DNA from: Pontiella sulfatireligans | GTDB taxonomy: Bacteria; Verrucomicrobiota; Kiritimatiellia; Kiritimatiellales; Pontiellaceae | Direction of reading: 5' to 3' | DNA length: 64,000 nt | NCBI RefSeq assembly: GCF_900890705.1 | Contig: NZ_CAAHFH010000002.1 | Span: 62,001 to 126,000 of the forward strand | Shown here: one piece after another, positions 53,534 to 61,685 of the stretch | Position numbering within the stretch: position 1 is the stretch's first letter | How the letters are laid out: each line of letters starts with the position of its first letter | Notes under the pieces: model-generated | The model's database searches: none | The model's input: only the letters and a program-made list of their open reading frames with translations | Told to the model about the DNA's origin: nothing | Made by a program: the position numbers and the translations under genes

Positions 53534-54616
53534 ATGGATACAGGAAAACGCCAACACCTACAGGACATCTACTCCACCGACCAAACCGTCCGTGATGACT
53601 TCACCCCACAGGTGTCGTCGGAAATGATGGAAGAGCGCAAGCGCGAAATCCGGCGCCACCAATTCATCAGCTTTGTTCTCGGAATGGTCGTGCTGGTGCT
53701 GTCCGTTTCGCTGGTCTGGGTGGTAGTGCGCGAATATATGGAAATCCATTCCATGGCCCCGTCGCCAACACCGATTACGCAGGACTACATTCCCCGCTAC
53801 TCCCTCAAATCCGAAGCCCAATGGGTGCTGGACTTCACCCGCAGCTACGGCGACCCCGAATGGAAGGGCGAAGGCGATCGGCCGTTCAGCTCCGAATGGG
53901 TGCTCAAGGCCGCCTACAACCTGATCAACGCCCAGCAGGCCGACAGCTTGGGGAAATATACCGAAGCGGCGGGATATTATGAGGATGTGCTTGAGATCCT
54001 CCCGGATATTGAAGGCGTAAAGGTGCCGCTCGGAATGGCCTATTTCAAGCTGGAGCATTTCGACAAAGCCTTGGCCCTGCTGGAAAATGCGCCGGAAGCC
54101 GACCTGACGCCGGAGGTGCTCAACAATCTAGGCGCCGCATGCATTGAAGCCAAAGCATACGACCGCGCTGAAAGCTATCTGGATCAAGCCATTGAAATGA
54201 AGCCCGCCTATGCTGAAGCCCAGAAAAACCTGGGGGTGCTCTACAAGGAACAGAAAAAAGACGAAGAAGCGATTATGGCGTTCGAACGCTACATTGACCT
54301 GCGCCCCGCCGATCTCGATACCCAGCACAACTTTGCGCTGTATCTGACCAAGCTCGGCCACTGGGAGCAGGCTGCAGAACTGCTGCACAGCCTAACCGAA
54401 GAAATCAAGGACGTGCCGGTGCTTTTCTTCCTGCTGGCCCAGGTTGAAACCCACAACAACAACCCGGAAAAAGCCATTGAAGCCCTGAAGCGCGGCATTC
54501 AGCTTTCCGACCCCAACGCGGCGCTGGCCTACATGGACGTCAGCGAGTTCGAACAACTTCGTGATTCGGACGAATTCCAGATCATGATCAGATCGCTGGA
54601 GCAGAACAAAAAGTAA
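53534..54616 (+). CDS. Membrane-anchored TPR protein
   Basis: A 360-residue protein with a cytoplasmic N-terminus, one membrane helix (about 45-70: FISFVLGMVVLVLSVSLVWVV) and six or so TPR units from about residue 140 to the end (LNNLGAACIEAKAYDRAESY; QKNLGVLYKEQKKDEEAIMA). The TPR part should be periplasmic and serve as a scaffold; partners are unknown. The frame is open far upstream into the transposase relic, so the start is chosen at the ATG after AGGAA; an ATG at 53399 would add 45 less protein-like residues. A strong terminator follows. Confidence 0.85.
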   Translation: MDTGKRQHLQDIYSTDQTVRDDFTPQVSSEMMEERKREIRRHQFISFVLGMVVLVLSVSLVWVVVREYMEIHSMAPSPTPITQDYIPRYSLKSEAQWVLDFTRSYGDPEWKGEGDRPFSSEWVLKAAYNLINAQQADSLGKYTEAAGYYEDVLEILPDIEGVKVPLGMAYFKLEHFDKALALLENAPEADLTPEVLNNLGAACIEAKAYDRAESYLDQAIEMKPAYAEAQKNLGVLYKEQKKDEEAIMAFERYIDLRPADLDTQHNFALYLTKLGHWEQAAELLHSLTEEIKDVPVLFFLLAQVETHNNNPEKAIEALKRGIQLSDPNAALAYMDVSEFEQLRDSDEFQIMIRSLEQNKK

Positions 54617-54633
54617 AGCCGATGCGCAGGCAC

Positions 54634-54664
54634 AAAAAAACCGGGGTTCAACCCGGTTTTTTTT
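54634..54664. terminator. Bidirectional rho-independent terminator
   Basis: An 11-bp stem AAAAAACCGGG/CCCGGTTTTTT with loop GTTCAA, between the TPR gene and the convergent EF-hand gene. A and T tracts allow use on both strands. Confidence 0.92.
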
Positions 54665-54683
54665 GTACATCAGAAAGAAAGGC

Positions 54684-54971
54684 CTACTCAGCTTTCTTTT
54701 GCTTTTTGCCTTTGCCCTTTGAGGGTTTTTCATCGGCACTCAGTTTACCGTCTTTGTTCTTGTCCAGCTTGGCGAATTTGGCCTCAACTTTGGCTTGGTC
54801 GAATTCACTGCCTTTTTTCTCAGCCATTTTCTTCTGCTGCGCACAGAACTGCTCCTTGGTCACGTCTTTACCTGGAGCTTTGCCTTTGTCTGCGCCCTTT
54901 TTCTTGCCTTCGCCCGCCTGAACTGCAACGGCTGCGCATACGATCATTGCCAATACAAACCACTTCTTCAT
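54684..54971 (-). CDS. Small secreted EF-hand protein
   Basis: A 95-residue protein: signal peptide MKKWFVLAMIVCAAVAVQA, a lysine-rich stretch, then an EF-hand loop DKNKDGKLSADE preceded by a helix FDQAKVEAKFAKL. Only one complete loop is present, so it may pair with another molecule or a degenerate half. Calcium binding outside the cytoplasm is likely. AGGAG lies 7 nt upstream of the ATG. Lysine-rich ends (GKGKGKKQKK) give it a strong positive charge. Confidence 0.85.
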   Translation of the reverse strand: MKKWFVLAMIVCAAVAVQAGEGKKKGADKGKAPGKDVTKEQFCAQQKKMAEKKGSEFDQAKVEAKFAKLDKNKDGKLSADEKPSKGKGKKQKKAE

Positions 54972-55108
54972 GTTTGCTCTCCTGCTACTGCTTCTTCTTT
55001 GGCTTTCAACCGCTGCCCAATCCCAATCATGAGCCAACTTGAAAGACACCTATATGACGAGATAGGCCTATTTCAGTTGGACATCAAGGCAAAAAAATAT
55101 TTTATGTG

Positions 55109-55903
55109 TTATGGGCGGTAATACTGCATGGCTTCGGGCATGAACTGCCTCAGCTTGCGGATGCGTTTCTCGTCCGAAGGATGTGTGCTCAGGAACTCAG
55201 GCGGCGCGTCCGGATTTCCGGCCGACATGCGTTGCCAGAACCCGATGGCCGCTTCGGGGTTGTAGCCCGCCATAGCCATAAAGACCAACCCCATCTGGTC
55301 GGCCTCGCTTTCATGCAGGCGCGAGTACGGAAGGATCCCGCCCATCTGCGTAGTCAGCCCATAGGCCTGCATGATTGCATCGCGGTATTCCGACTCCTGC
55401 GAAAGATAGGCCGCCACATAGCTGCCGCCCTGTTGCAGGAGTTGATGGCTCACCCGCTCCGTGCCGTGACCGGCCACGGCATGGGCAATCTCATGGCCCA
55501 TTACCACCGCAATGCCGGCGTCATTCTGGGTGTAGGGCAGAATGCCCGTATAAAACGCCACCTTTCCGCCGGGCATGCACCAGGCATTCGGCACATCCTC
55601 GTCAATCAGGTTGAATTCCCATGAAAAACCGGCCAGCAGCTCCGATTGGCCGCGGTCGCGGAAATACTGCTCCACCGCCGCCGAAATCCGCTGCCCAACC
55701 CGGCGCACCTGCTCGGTTTGCTGCTTGTTCGTAGAGAGAGGCCCCTGGGCCACCACTTCGCCATAACTCGCTGCGCTCTCGGAAATCATCTGCGCCTCGG
55801 GCACCAGCTTAAGCTGCTTCCGCCCCGTAATCGGAACCGTTGAACAGCCCCACAACGCGGCCGCCAAAATGCAACCCACAATACCGGCATGTGCTTTTTT
55901 CAA
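55109..55903 (-). CDS. M48-family metallopeptidase lipoprotein
   Basis: A 264-residue lipoprotein (lipobox AALWGC20) of the M48 family. The zinc motif HEIAH (137-141) and the third ligand in HESEAD (about 197-202) are intact, with the conserved NAWCMPGGKVAFYTG before it. Proteins of this LoiP/YcaL-like type degrade misfolded outer-membrane or periplasmic proteins. It is probably monocistronic; the gene upstream on the same strand ends 20 nt away, so readthrough is possible. Confidence 0.94.
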   Translation of the reverse strand: MKKAHAGIVGCILAAALWGCSTVPITGRKQLKLVPEAQMISESAASYGEVVAQGPLSTNKQQTEQVRRVGQRISAAVEQYFRDRGQSELLAGFSWEFNLIDEDVPNAWCMPGGKVAFYTGILPYTQNDAGIAVVMGHEIAHAVAGHGTERVSHQLLQQGGSYVAAYLSQESEYRDAIMQAYGLTTQMGGILPYSRLHESEADQMGLVFMAMAGYNPEAAIGFWQRMSAGNPDAPPEFLSTHPSDEKRIRKLRQFMPEAMQYYRP

Positions 55904-55923
55904 GAAACCCTCCTATACAGAAA

Positions 55924-57144
55924 CTAGTCCAGCGTATTGACCAGCAAGCCGGAGCGCAGCTTCGGCTCGAACCACGTGCTTTTCGGCGGCATCAGCATGC
56001 CCGCGTCGGCGACGGCAAAAAGCTGCTCCATCGACGTCGGATACATCGAAAACGCCAGTTCGGCGCGTCCGTCTTTGACCCATTTTTCCAGCTCGGCCGT
56101 ACCCTTGATCCCGCCGACAAAGTCGATGTCGTTGCTTTCGCGCGGATCTTCAATATTCAGGATTGGAGCCAGCACATCATTCTGCAGGATGCTCACATCC
56201 AGCACGGCAACCGGATCAGATTCATTTGGAAGATACTTCGGAGTCAATGTGCTCCATACGCCATCAATATACATGCAGATTTCGCCGGCCTTGCGCGGTG
56301 AGGCAATGCCATTGGCTTCAATGGTAAAATGATCCTTCAACGCACTGCAGAATTCGTCCTTCGTTCCCGGAAGGGAAAGGATCACGCGGTTGTAGGCGAG
56401 AATCTTCAGCTCGCTTTCGGGGAACATTACCGCGAGGAAATAGTTATAGGGCTCGTCGCCGGTATGATTCGGATTGGCCGCGCGGCGCATCGCGCCAATC
56501 TTGGCCGCCGAAGCGGACCGGTGGTGGCCGTCGGCCACGTAGGTGGCGGGGATTTCGCCGAAGGCTTCTTCCAAAACCGCAGGATCTTCAAACTTCCAAA
56601 CCGTGTGCGCCACGCCGTCTTCGGCGGTAAACTTGTACAGCGGCTCCGTCGATTTGACCGCTTCGACCACTTTGTTGATTTTTTCGCTGTCGCGGTAGGC
56701 CAGAAAAACGGGTCCGGTGTTAGCGTTCTGCGTATCCACATAGCGAATCCGGTCTTCTTCCTTCACGCGGCGGGTTTTTTCGTGGATCTTGATTTTGCCG
56801 GTTTCATAGTCTTCCACATGGCAGGTCGCCACGATGCCATACTGGACGTGTTCGCCCATCTGCTGGCTGTAAAGGTAGATGGAAGGCTGCTCTTCGCGGA
56901 TCAGCACGCCGTCGGTTTTCAGGCGTTCCAGATTCGCCTTGGCCTGCGCATAAACCTCGTCGCAATAGGGATTGGTTCCCTCGGGCAGATCGATTTCAGC
57001 ACGAACCACGTGCAGGAAGCTGTCCGGATTTCCCGCCGCCAGCTCGGCCGCCTGCCGGGTGTCCACCACATCATACGGAACCGATGCCACCAACTCCGCC
57101 TTGCCCTCAGCCGGGCGCCACGCCTTGAATGCTTTTACTTTCAT
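55924..57144 (-). CDS. DUF1015 family protein
   Basis: A 406-residue cytoplasmic protein of the DUF1015 family (function unknown). The start KVKAFKAWRP ... VASVPYDVVD, the EKTRRVKEEDR block, ATYVADGHHRSASA and the later FMSVLF-type block YFLAVMFPES are typical. The length fits. The family is often annotated as a putative HTH or phosphatase-related protein, without proof. GGGGAT precedes the chosen ATG; the longer frame lacks a ribosome site. Confidence 0.92.
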   Translation of the reverse strand: MKVKAFKAWRPAEGKAELVASVPYDVVDTRQAAELAAGNPDSFLHVVRAEIDLPEGTNPYCDEVYAQAKANLERLKTDGVLIREEQPSIYLYSQQMGEHVQYGIVATCHVEDYETGKIKIHEKTRRVKEEDRIRYVDTQNANTGPVFLAYRDSEKINKVVEAVKSTEPLYKFTAEDGVAHTVWKFEDPAVLEEAFGEIPATYVADGHHRSASAAKIGAMRRAANPNHTGDEPYNYFLAVMFPESELKILAYNRVILSLPGTKDEFCSALKDHFTIEANGIASPRKAGEICMYIDGVWSTLTPKYLPNESDPVAVLDVSILQNDVLAPILNIEDPRESNDIDFVGGIKGTAELEKWVKDGRAELAFSMYPTSMEQLFAVADAGMLMPPKSTWFEPKLRSGLLVNTLD

Positions 57145-57270
57145 GAAAATATCCCCGATGTTTAAACTAAAAGGGCGCACTCTAATGCGCTCCCTCGGCA
57201 TTGTCAAAAACCTCTATCTGAATTCCTCTGCTCCTGTCCGCTTCCGGAGCCGTTTCCTCCCCTTTTCTTT

Positions 57271-57278
57271 TCTATTTT
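57271..57278. repeat. Left target-site duplication of the IS66 element (TCTATTTT)
   Basis: TCTATTTT occurs directly outside both inverted repeats (57271-57278 and 58862-58869). Eight base pairs is the duplication length known for IS66-family elements. Confidence 0.93.
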
Positions 57279-58861
57279 GTAACTACTCAGGTGCTGCCGA
57301 CATAGCCGGGTGAGCTTGGAATAAGCCGGAAAGCGCCTCGAAAGCACCGGTCGTATTCTTGCGCGCCGTGCAGATGTAGCTGCGGATCCGGCAGAAGTCT
57401 TCGGAATGTCCTGTGTCGCGGAAGCAACCGGAGATCTTTTGCTTCACCTTGTTCATGCGCAGGTCGCGTTCGGCGAGGTTGTTGTCGAAAGGGATATCGA
57501 AGTCATGCATGAAGGCGAGGACTTCGCGCCGGCGGTGGTCGAAGCGTTCGACGAGGTTGCGGGCCTTTCCTTTCGCGGGAGGCCCTCGCTTTTTCTTCTT
57601 GGGCGGAGGCGGGTCGGGGTTGGCGGCGTAGCCCTGGTCGAGGACTTGCTGCCAACGTTGTTCGAAATCTCGGAGCGTGTCGGGCGCAAGGGCGGCGGAT
57701 CCCGCCGCCTTGGCCGCCTCGACGCCTTCCTTGATCGACAGCAGGGTTCCGATGGCTTCTTCCGCCCATGGCTGTTCCATTTGCTCGTGGATGTAGGTTA
57801 GATCACGCAGGTGGTGGGCGTTGCAAAGCGCGTGGGAACATTTGTAGTGGTAGTAGGATTTCCAGTAGTCGTGAACGGCGGTGCCCGCGAATCCGGGCAG
57901 GACGCCGGCGGCGTCCATCGCCTCCATTCCCCGTCTGTTGTGGAGCGTGAAGAGGCTCATCGTCGGCGTGCTTGCGCAGTGCATCCAGTTGGTTTTCCCG
58001 TTCCGCCGCATGCCGGTTTCGTCGAAATGAACCACCGCCGCCGCACCGAGGGCATCGCGGATCCCGTCGACGCTGCCCTGCGCGAGCCGCCCGGCCTGGC
58101 GAACCATGTTCGCGAGCGTTCCCTCGGAGAGGGGGGTGTTGAAAAGGTCGCGCAGGGTCTCGCACAGACGGGCGTACGGGAGGAGCTGGTATCCGTTGAG
58201 GTAGATGGCCGTTGCCTTGATGCACGGGCCGTATTGCACCGGTGCGACAACCCCCTCAGGAAAAGCGGCCGTGGTGGTGTGGCCGCAGGCGCATTGCTTC
58301 ACCTCGGCCTGGTGCTCGGTGACGAGGAGTTCGACGGGCGGGATATCAAACACCTGCCGTTGTTCCATTCCTTGCGCCTTTTCGTTGCGCAGATCGCAAC
58401 CGCACTTTTCGCAGCGGTCTACGCGGTGGGCTTCCACCACGTCCGGGTTCTTGCGGCGTTCAAGCGTGCCGCCCGGGTGCCCCTGCTGCCCGCCCGGCTT
58501 GCGCCCGGATTTCTTCCGGAGGCTCTTGGGCGCGGGCTTCGCGAGGCCGTCGGAAGAAGGCGGCTTCGAACTGTTGCGCGAGTTCTTCGCCATCATGCCC
58601 TCAAGCTTGGCAATGCGCGCGTCCTGCGCGCGGATCCGCTCATCCATCCCGAGAAGCACGTCGGCGACGGCATCCGGGCCGAGCCGGAAAACCGCCAGCG
58701 CGTCTTCGCGCGTCATGGCGAGGGGCTCCGGCTGGCTGGCTGTTGCGTACGCAGGCTTCTTCATGCCGCATTCATAGAGTATTCAGGGCTTCTAGGCTGC
58801 CCTAAAATGCATTTTTCTGGTGGAGGCTGGAAATGAAGACTCAAACTACCTGAGTAGTTAC
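57279..58861 (-). mobile_element. Complete single-gene IS66-family insertion sequence (1583 bp)
   Basis: The ends are a perfect 14-bp inverted repeat, GTAACTACTCAGGT at 57279-57292 and its complement at 58848-58861, starting GTAA as in IS66. An 8-bp duplication flanks it. The element has only the large transposase gene and no tnpA/tnpB helper genes, as in the ISBst12-type branch. Perfect ends and an intact frame suggest recent insertion. It lies 84 bp upstream of the sensor kinase gene and may affect its promoter. Confidence 0.95.
57283..58764 (-). CDS. IS66-family transposase (TnpC-type)
   Basis: A 493-residue DDE transposase: N-terminal coiled coil (DERIRAQDARIAKLEGMMAKN), KNSRNSSKPPSSDG, an HTH/zinc part with CEKCGCDLRN and CACGH, then the catalytic domain with VVHFDETGMR (Asp), VHDYWKSYYHYKC (Asp) and FDNNLAERDLR (Glu). 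Its stop codon lies inside the terminal inverted repeat. It is full length for the family and shows no frameshift, so it is probably active. Confidence 0.96.
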   Translation of the reverse strand: MKKPAYATASQPEPLAMTREDALAVFRLGPDAVADVLLGMDERIRAQDARIAKLEGMMAKNSRNSSKPPSSDGLAKPAPKSLRKKSGRKPGGQQGHPGGTLERRKNPDVVEAHRVDRCEKCGCDLRNEKAQGMEQRQVFDIPPVELLVTEHQAEVKQCACGHTTTAAFPEGVVAPVQYGPCIKATAIYLNGYQLLPYARLCETLRDLFNTPLSEGTLANMVRQAGRLAQGSVDGIRDALGAAAVVHFDETGMRRNGKTNWMHCASTPTMSLFTLHNRRGMEAMDAAGVLPGFAGTAVHDYWKSYYHYKCSHALCNAHHLRDLTYIHEQMEQPWAEEAIGTLLSIKEGVEAAKAAGSAALAPDTLRDFEQRWQQVLDQGYAANPDPPPPKKKKRGPPAKGKARNLVERFDHRRREVLAFMHDFDIPFDNNLAERDLRMNKVKQKISGCFRDTGHSEDFCRIRSYICTARKNTTGAFEALSGLFQAHPAMSAAPE

Positions 58862-58869
58862 TCTATTTT
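58862..58869. repeat. Right target-site duplication of the IS66 element (TCTATTTT)
   Basis: The right copy of the 8-bp duplication, identical to the left. Confidence 0.93.
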
Positions 58870-58944
58870 TATCTTTAACAAAGAGAAAGCGTTTTTGGCA
58901 CAATACATGCAAGTATACGACTATTTGAACGATCAGGAGCCCCT

Positions 58945-60588
58945 ATGGAAAACAATCGATTCTGGGAAACAAAAGAACTAGGCGAGCTGACTCGGGATGA
59001 ATGGGAAGCCCTTTGCTGCGGTTGCGCAAGGTGCTGCAGTCAACGGAAAAAAGACGGGAAACCAGTTGAGATAAAAGGTATTGCCTCTTTGTGCTACCTG
59101 CTCGATCAGGAATCCTGCCGCTGCAGCTACTACAAAAACCGCCGCGAACTCATGCCCCAGTGCATCGAGCTTTCGATGGATCGGCCGGAACTTATCGAAC
59201 AAATGCCCGAAACCTGTTCCTACCGCCTATGCTATGAAGGAAAGCCGTTGCCCGACTGGCACCCCCTGGTCACAGGAGACCCCTCATCCAACCTCGAACA
59301 TAAGATCATTGTCGGGGGAATATTGAACCTTTCCACCCCAACCCCGGCCCCAAGCATCCAAACATTGGAAGAAGATATCATTGAAGTTGAAGAGAAGAAC
59401 AATCAGGTAGCCGACGTCACCACAAGAATGATCTACAGCACCCTGAACGCTATTGAATCAACGAGCCTTGCGAGCGATATGCTAAAGACTACCAGCCACG
59501 AAATCCGTACCGCACTCAATGGCATTGTAGGGATGTCTCAACTACTCTCCGACACACAACTAACCCCTGAGCAGCAGAACTGTATCGACACCATTCTGCA
59601 ATCCACAACAGGACTGCTCAAAACCATCAACTATGTTCTGGATAAGTCAAAAATTGAATCCGGGCAGATGGATCTATCAGAAACAACCAGTGATCTGCGT
59701 TCAATCTGCGCCAATCTGCAACGCGCGCTCCGCCCACTTGCAGAACAAAAAGGAATTAAGTTTAAATGCGAATGCCAGACCGGAGTCCCCCTCTCCGTCA
59801 TGTGCGATGAACCCTTGCTGGAACGCATGCTGAGCAATCTTTTAAAACATGTATTAGGGCACTCCAAAGAAGGCTCGGTGACACTTAAAATTGAATGCCT
59901 CAAGAAAAGTCTATTGGGAGCCGAGCTTTCATTCCGAATCAACGGCTCCGGCCTTGGCATCGACAACGAACAACTGCTCGCCCTTGAGCAAAAGCCAGCA
60001 AACACCGATGCCGAATCGTTCAGGGAACTCTGCAAGAAAACCGGCATGGATCTAGCCGTCAGCAGGTGGCTCATCGAGCTCATGAACGGAAAACTGAACC
60101 TCGTCGGTGAAACAGAAAAAGACGCGGCACTCTGTGTTAACCTGACTTTCCGGCAGGCCAATCATCCCGCCCCCATTAAATGGGCAGGAATCGACCGGGT
60201 TAAAACGATCCATCCAAACACCAGAGTGCTGCTGGCGGAAGACAACAAGCTGAACCAAAAAGCAATCGCCTCTATCTTGCGCAAAGCCGGCTGCGAAGTT
60301 GACGCCGTTGACAACGGCAAAGAGGCTCTCCGGAATGTGGGCGACCACCACTACGACCTGATTCTTATGGACTGCCTAATGCCGGTTATGGATGGTTTTG
60401 AAGCCACATCCCGCATCCGCGCCATAGAGGGTCCGGCCAGCAAAGCGCCGATCATTGCTCTTACCGCGAACGCCATGAAAGGTGATAAGCAAAAATGCCT
60501 CGACATCGGAATGAATGCCTATCTTCCGAAACCGGTTGAGCGTCAGGATCTCATCGACACCATAAACCGCTGCACGAAGTCTAAATAG
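58945..60588 (+). CDS. Hybrid sensor kinase with an N-terminal UPF0260 (YcgN-like) cysteine domain
   Basis: A 547-residue soluble protein. Residues 1-128 match UPF0260/YcgN (FWETKELGELTRDEWEALC, CGCARCC, LLDQESCRCSYYKNR, WHPLVTGD) with cysteines at 24, 27, 30, 31, 50, 58, 60, 73. Then a HisKA dimerisation domain with TTSHEIRTALNG (His185), an ATPase domain whose N-box is altered (NLLKHVLGHS) and whose G1 is GSGLGID, and a receiver domain with Asp476 in LILMDCLMP and Lys in LPKPV. There is no membrane segment. A metal or Fe-S cluster could be the sensory input. Upstream lies the IS66 element. Confidence 0.88.
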   Translation: MENNRFWETKELGELTRDEWEALCCGCARCCSQRKKDGKPVEIKGIASLCYLLDQESCRCSYYKNRRELMPQCIELSMDRPELIEQMPETCSYRLCYEGKPLPDWHPLVTGDPSSNLEHKIIVGGILNLSTPTPAPSIQTLEEDIIEVEEKNNQVADVTTRMIYSTLNAIESTSLASDMLKTTSHEIRTALNGIVGMSQLLSDTQLTPEQQNCIDTILQSTTGLLKTINYVLDKSKIESGQMDLSETTSDLRSICANLQRALRPLAEQKGIKFKCECQTGVPLSVMCDEPLLERMLSNLLKHVLGHSKEGSVTLKIECLKKSLLGAELSFRINGSGLGIDNEQLLALEQKPANTDAESFRELCKKTGMDLAVSRWLIELMNGKLNLVGETEKDAALCVNLTFRQANHPAPIKWAGIDRVKTIHPNTRVLLAEDNKLNQKAIASILRKAGCEVDAVDNGKEALRNVGDHHYDLILMDCLMPVMDGFEATSRIRAIEGPASKAPIIALTANAMKGDKQKCLDIGMNAYLPKPVERQDLIDTINRCTKSK

Positions 60589-60682
60589 ATCCGGCTCGAA
60601 AACCTGCAGCCCAGAACCGCACAGCCTGCAGGCCGAGTGCCTATTTGGCGGAACACAGGTGAACGGGATCCACCGGGATGAA

Positions 60683-61132
60683 TCAATCCCAAATATAGCG
60701 TTCATCAAACAACACGTCATGTTTGGCTAAAAACCGCCTGACCTCGTCCTGAAACGAGGCGGCTCGGTGATGCTCCATTTGCCTAGCCACATAGGTATCG
60801 ACCCGATCCAAATTGGACTGGGAGACGGAGAAGCTGGCGTAGCCCGCCTGCCATTTAAACCCGGAAATTCCTTTTTCGTGGAGCCAGATCGAGGAGACGC
60901 GTTTGACCTCTTTCACAAGATCAGAGACCGATACGGTGCGCGCCAAGGTCGTCAACAGATGAACGCGGTCCGCCGTGCCGCCGATGCGGAGGGGATAGCA
61001 GTCAAGCTGTTTGGCAATCCCGCCCATGTAGGCATGGAGCTCATCGCGAAAATCGGCATCGGAAAGGAAGGGTTCGCGGTTTTTGGTGGAGAACACGGTG
61101 TGAATGTAGATTTTCGACAACGATTGCGGCAT
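60683..61132 (-). CDS. REP-associated tyrosine transposase (IS200/Y1-type)
   Basis: A 149-residue Y1 transposase-like protein: start SLSKIYIHTVFSTKNREPFL, metal-binding ADRVHLLTTL (HUH-type, here HLL), and the nucleophile in WQAGYASFSVSQ. These are the marks of RAYT enzymes that act on REP palindromes. The ATG used has GGAGGA six bases upstream, better placed than the ATG two codons before. REP-like palindromes lie directly upstream, as in typical RAYT loci. It could be functional for REP mobility. Confidence 0.87.
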   Translation of the reverse strand: MPQSLSKIYIHTVFSTKNREPFLSDADFRDELHAYMGGIAKQLDCYPLRIGGTADRVHLLTTLARTVSVSDLVKEVKRVSSIWLHEKGISGFKWQAGYASFSVSQSNLDRVDTYVARQMEHHRAASFQDEVRRFLAKHDVLFDERYIWD

Positions 61133-61138
61133 GCCCAT

Positions 61139-61440
61139 TCCTCCGTGTTTTTACACACCCCAAGGTAGCGTTCCGCAACCTTGGGCTATTGACACATCCC
61201 CGTTGGGGATAAAACCATTTCGTCCCGTTTCCCGGGGTGGCGTTCCGCAACCCCGCCCAAGGTAGCCTTCGGCACCCATTGGGCTATTGACATATCCCCT
61301 TTGGGGATTTACGAAACACCATCATTTCGATCGTTCCCCAACGGGGAACCGGCATCAGCCAGGGTTGCGGAACGCTACCCTGGAACCTAGGTATATCGGA
61401 AAAACCACCCAACCCCATCGGGGTTGCGTCCTTATTTCTA
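61139..61440. repeat. REP-like palindrome array beside the RAYT gene
   Basis: Four related palindromes carry the core GCGTTCCGCAAC or close variants: 61159-61185, 61231-61257, 61256-61283 and, inverted, 61359-61383. Shorter hairpins lie between them: ATCCCCGTTGGGGAT (61196-61210), ATCCCCTTTGGGGAT (61294-61308), GTTCCCCAACGGGGAAC (61333-61349) and AACCCCATCGGGGTT (61411-61425). The phrase GGGCTATTGACA follows two of the units. No gene lies here. This is a REP/BIME-type array, the usual substrate of the adjacent transposase. Confidence 0.85.
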
Positions 61441-61467
61441 TTCGGGATTCGTTCGAAACGGAAAACG

Positions 61468-61653
61468 CTAGGTATGCGAGATCGCGTCGACCGGGCATCC
61501 GGTTTCGGCTTCGAGCGCCAAGGCTTCTAGATCTTCGGGTACGGGATCCAACTTGACCGTCGAGATATCGTCGGACAGTTCGAATACATCGGGGCAGGCC
61601 TCTTCGCAAGCGCCGCATCCAATGCATAATTCCTGGTCTACTTTGAACTTCAT
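61468..61653 (-). CDS. Single-cluster ferredoxin [4Fe-4S]
   Basis: A 61-residue ferredoxin of the Thermotoga/Desulfovibrio type: C10-IG-C13-GA-C16-EEA-C20-P and a distant C53-P. One [4Fe-4S] cluster is held by C10, C13, C16 and C53; C20 may be free or in a disulfide. There is no second cluster motif. It carries low-potential electrons in the cytoplasm, in keeping with anaerobic metabolism. AAGGAG precedes the ATG. gpsA ends 32 nt upstream on the same strand, so cotranscription with plsY-gpsA is possible. Confidence 0.94.
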   Translation of the reverse strand: MKFKVDQELCIGCGACEEACPDVFELSDDISTVKLDPVPEDLEALALEAETGCPVDAISHT

Positions 61654-61685
61654 GGTTTCATCTCCTTGGTTGGATCGGGTTGACC

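Noticed and set aside
57160-57200. TGTTTAAAC near 57163 as a promoter element
   Set aside because: The -35-like block is TTTAAA, not TTTAG, and no CCGTA follows at 13-14 nt.
61139-61440. CRISPR array
   Set aside because: Units are palindromic, irregularly spaced and in both orientations, without equal spacers or cas genes.
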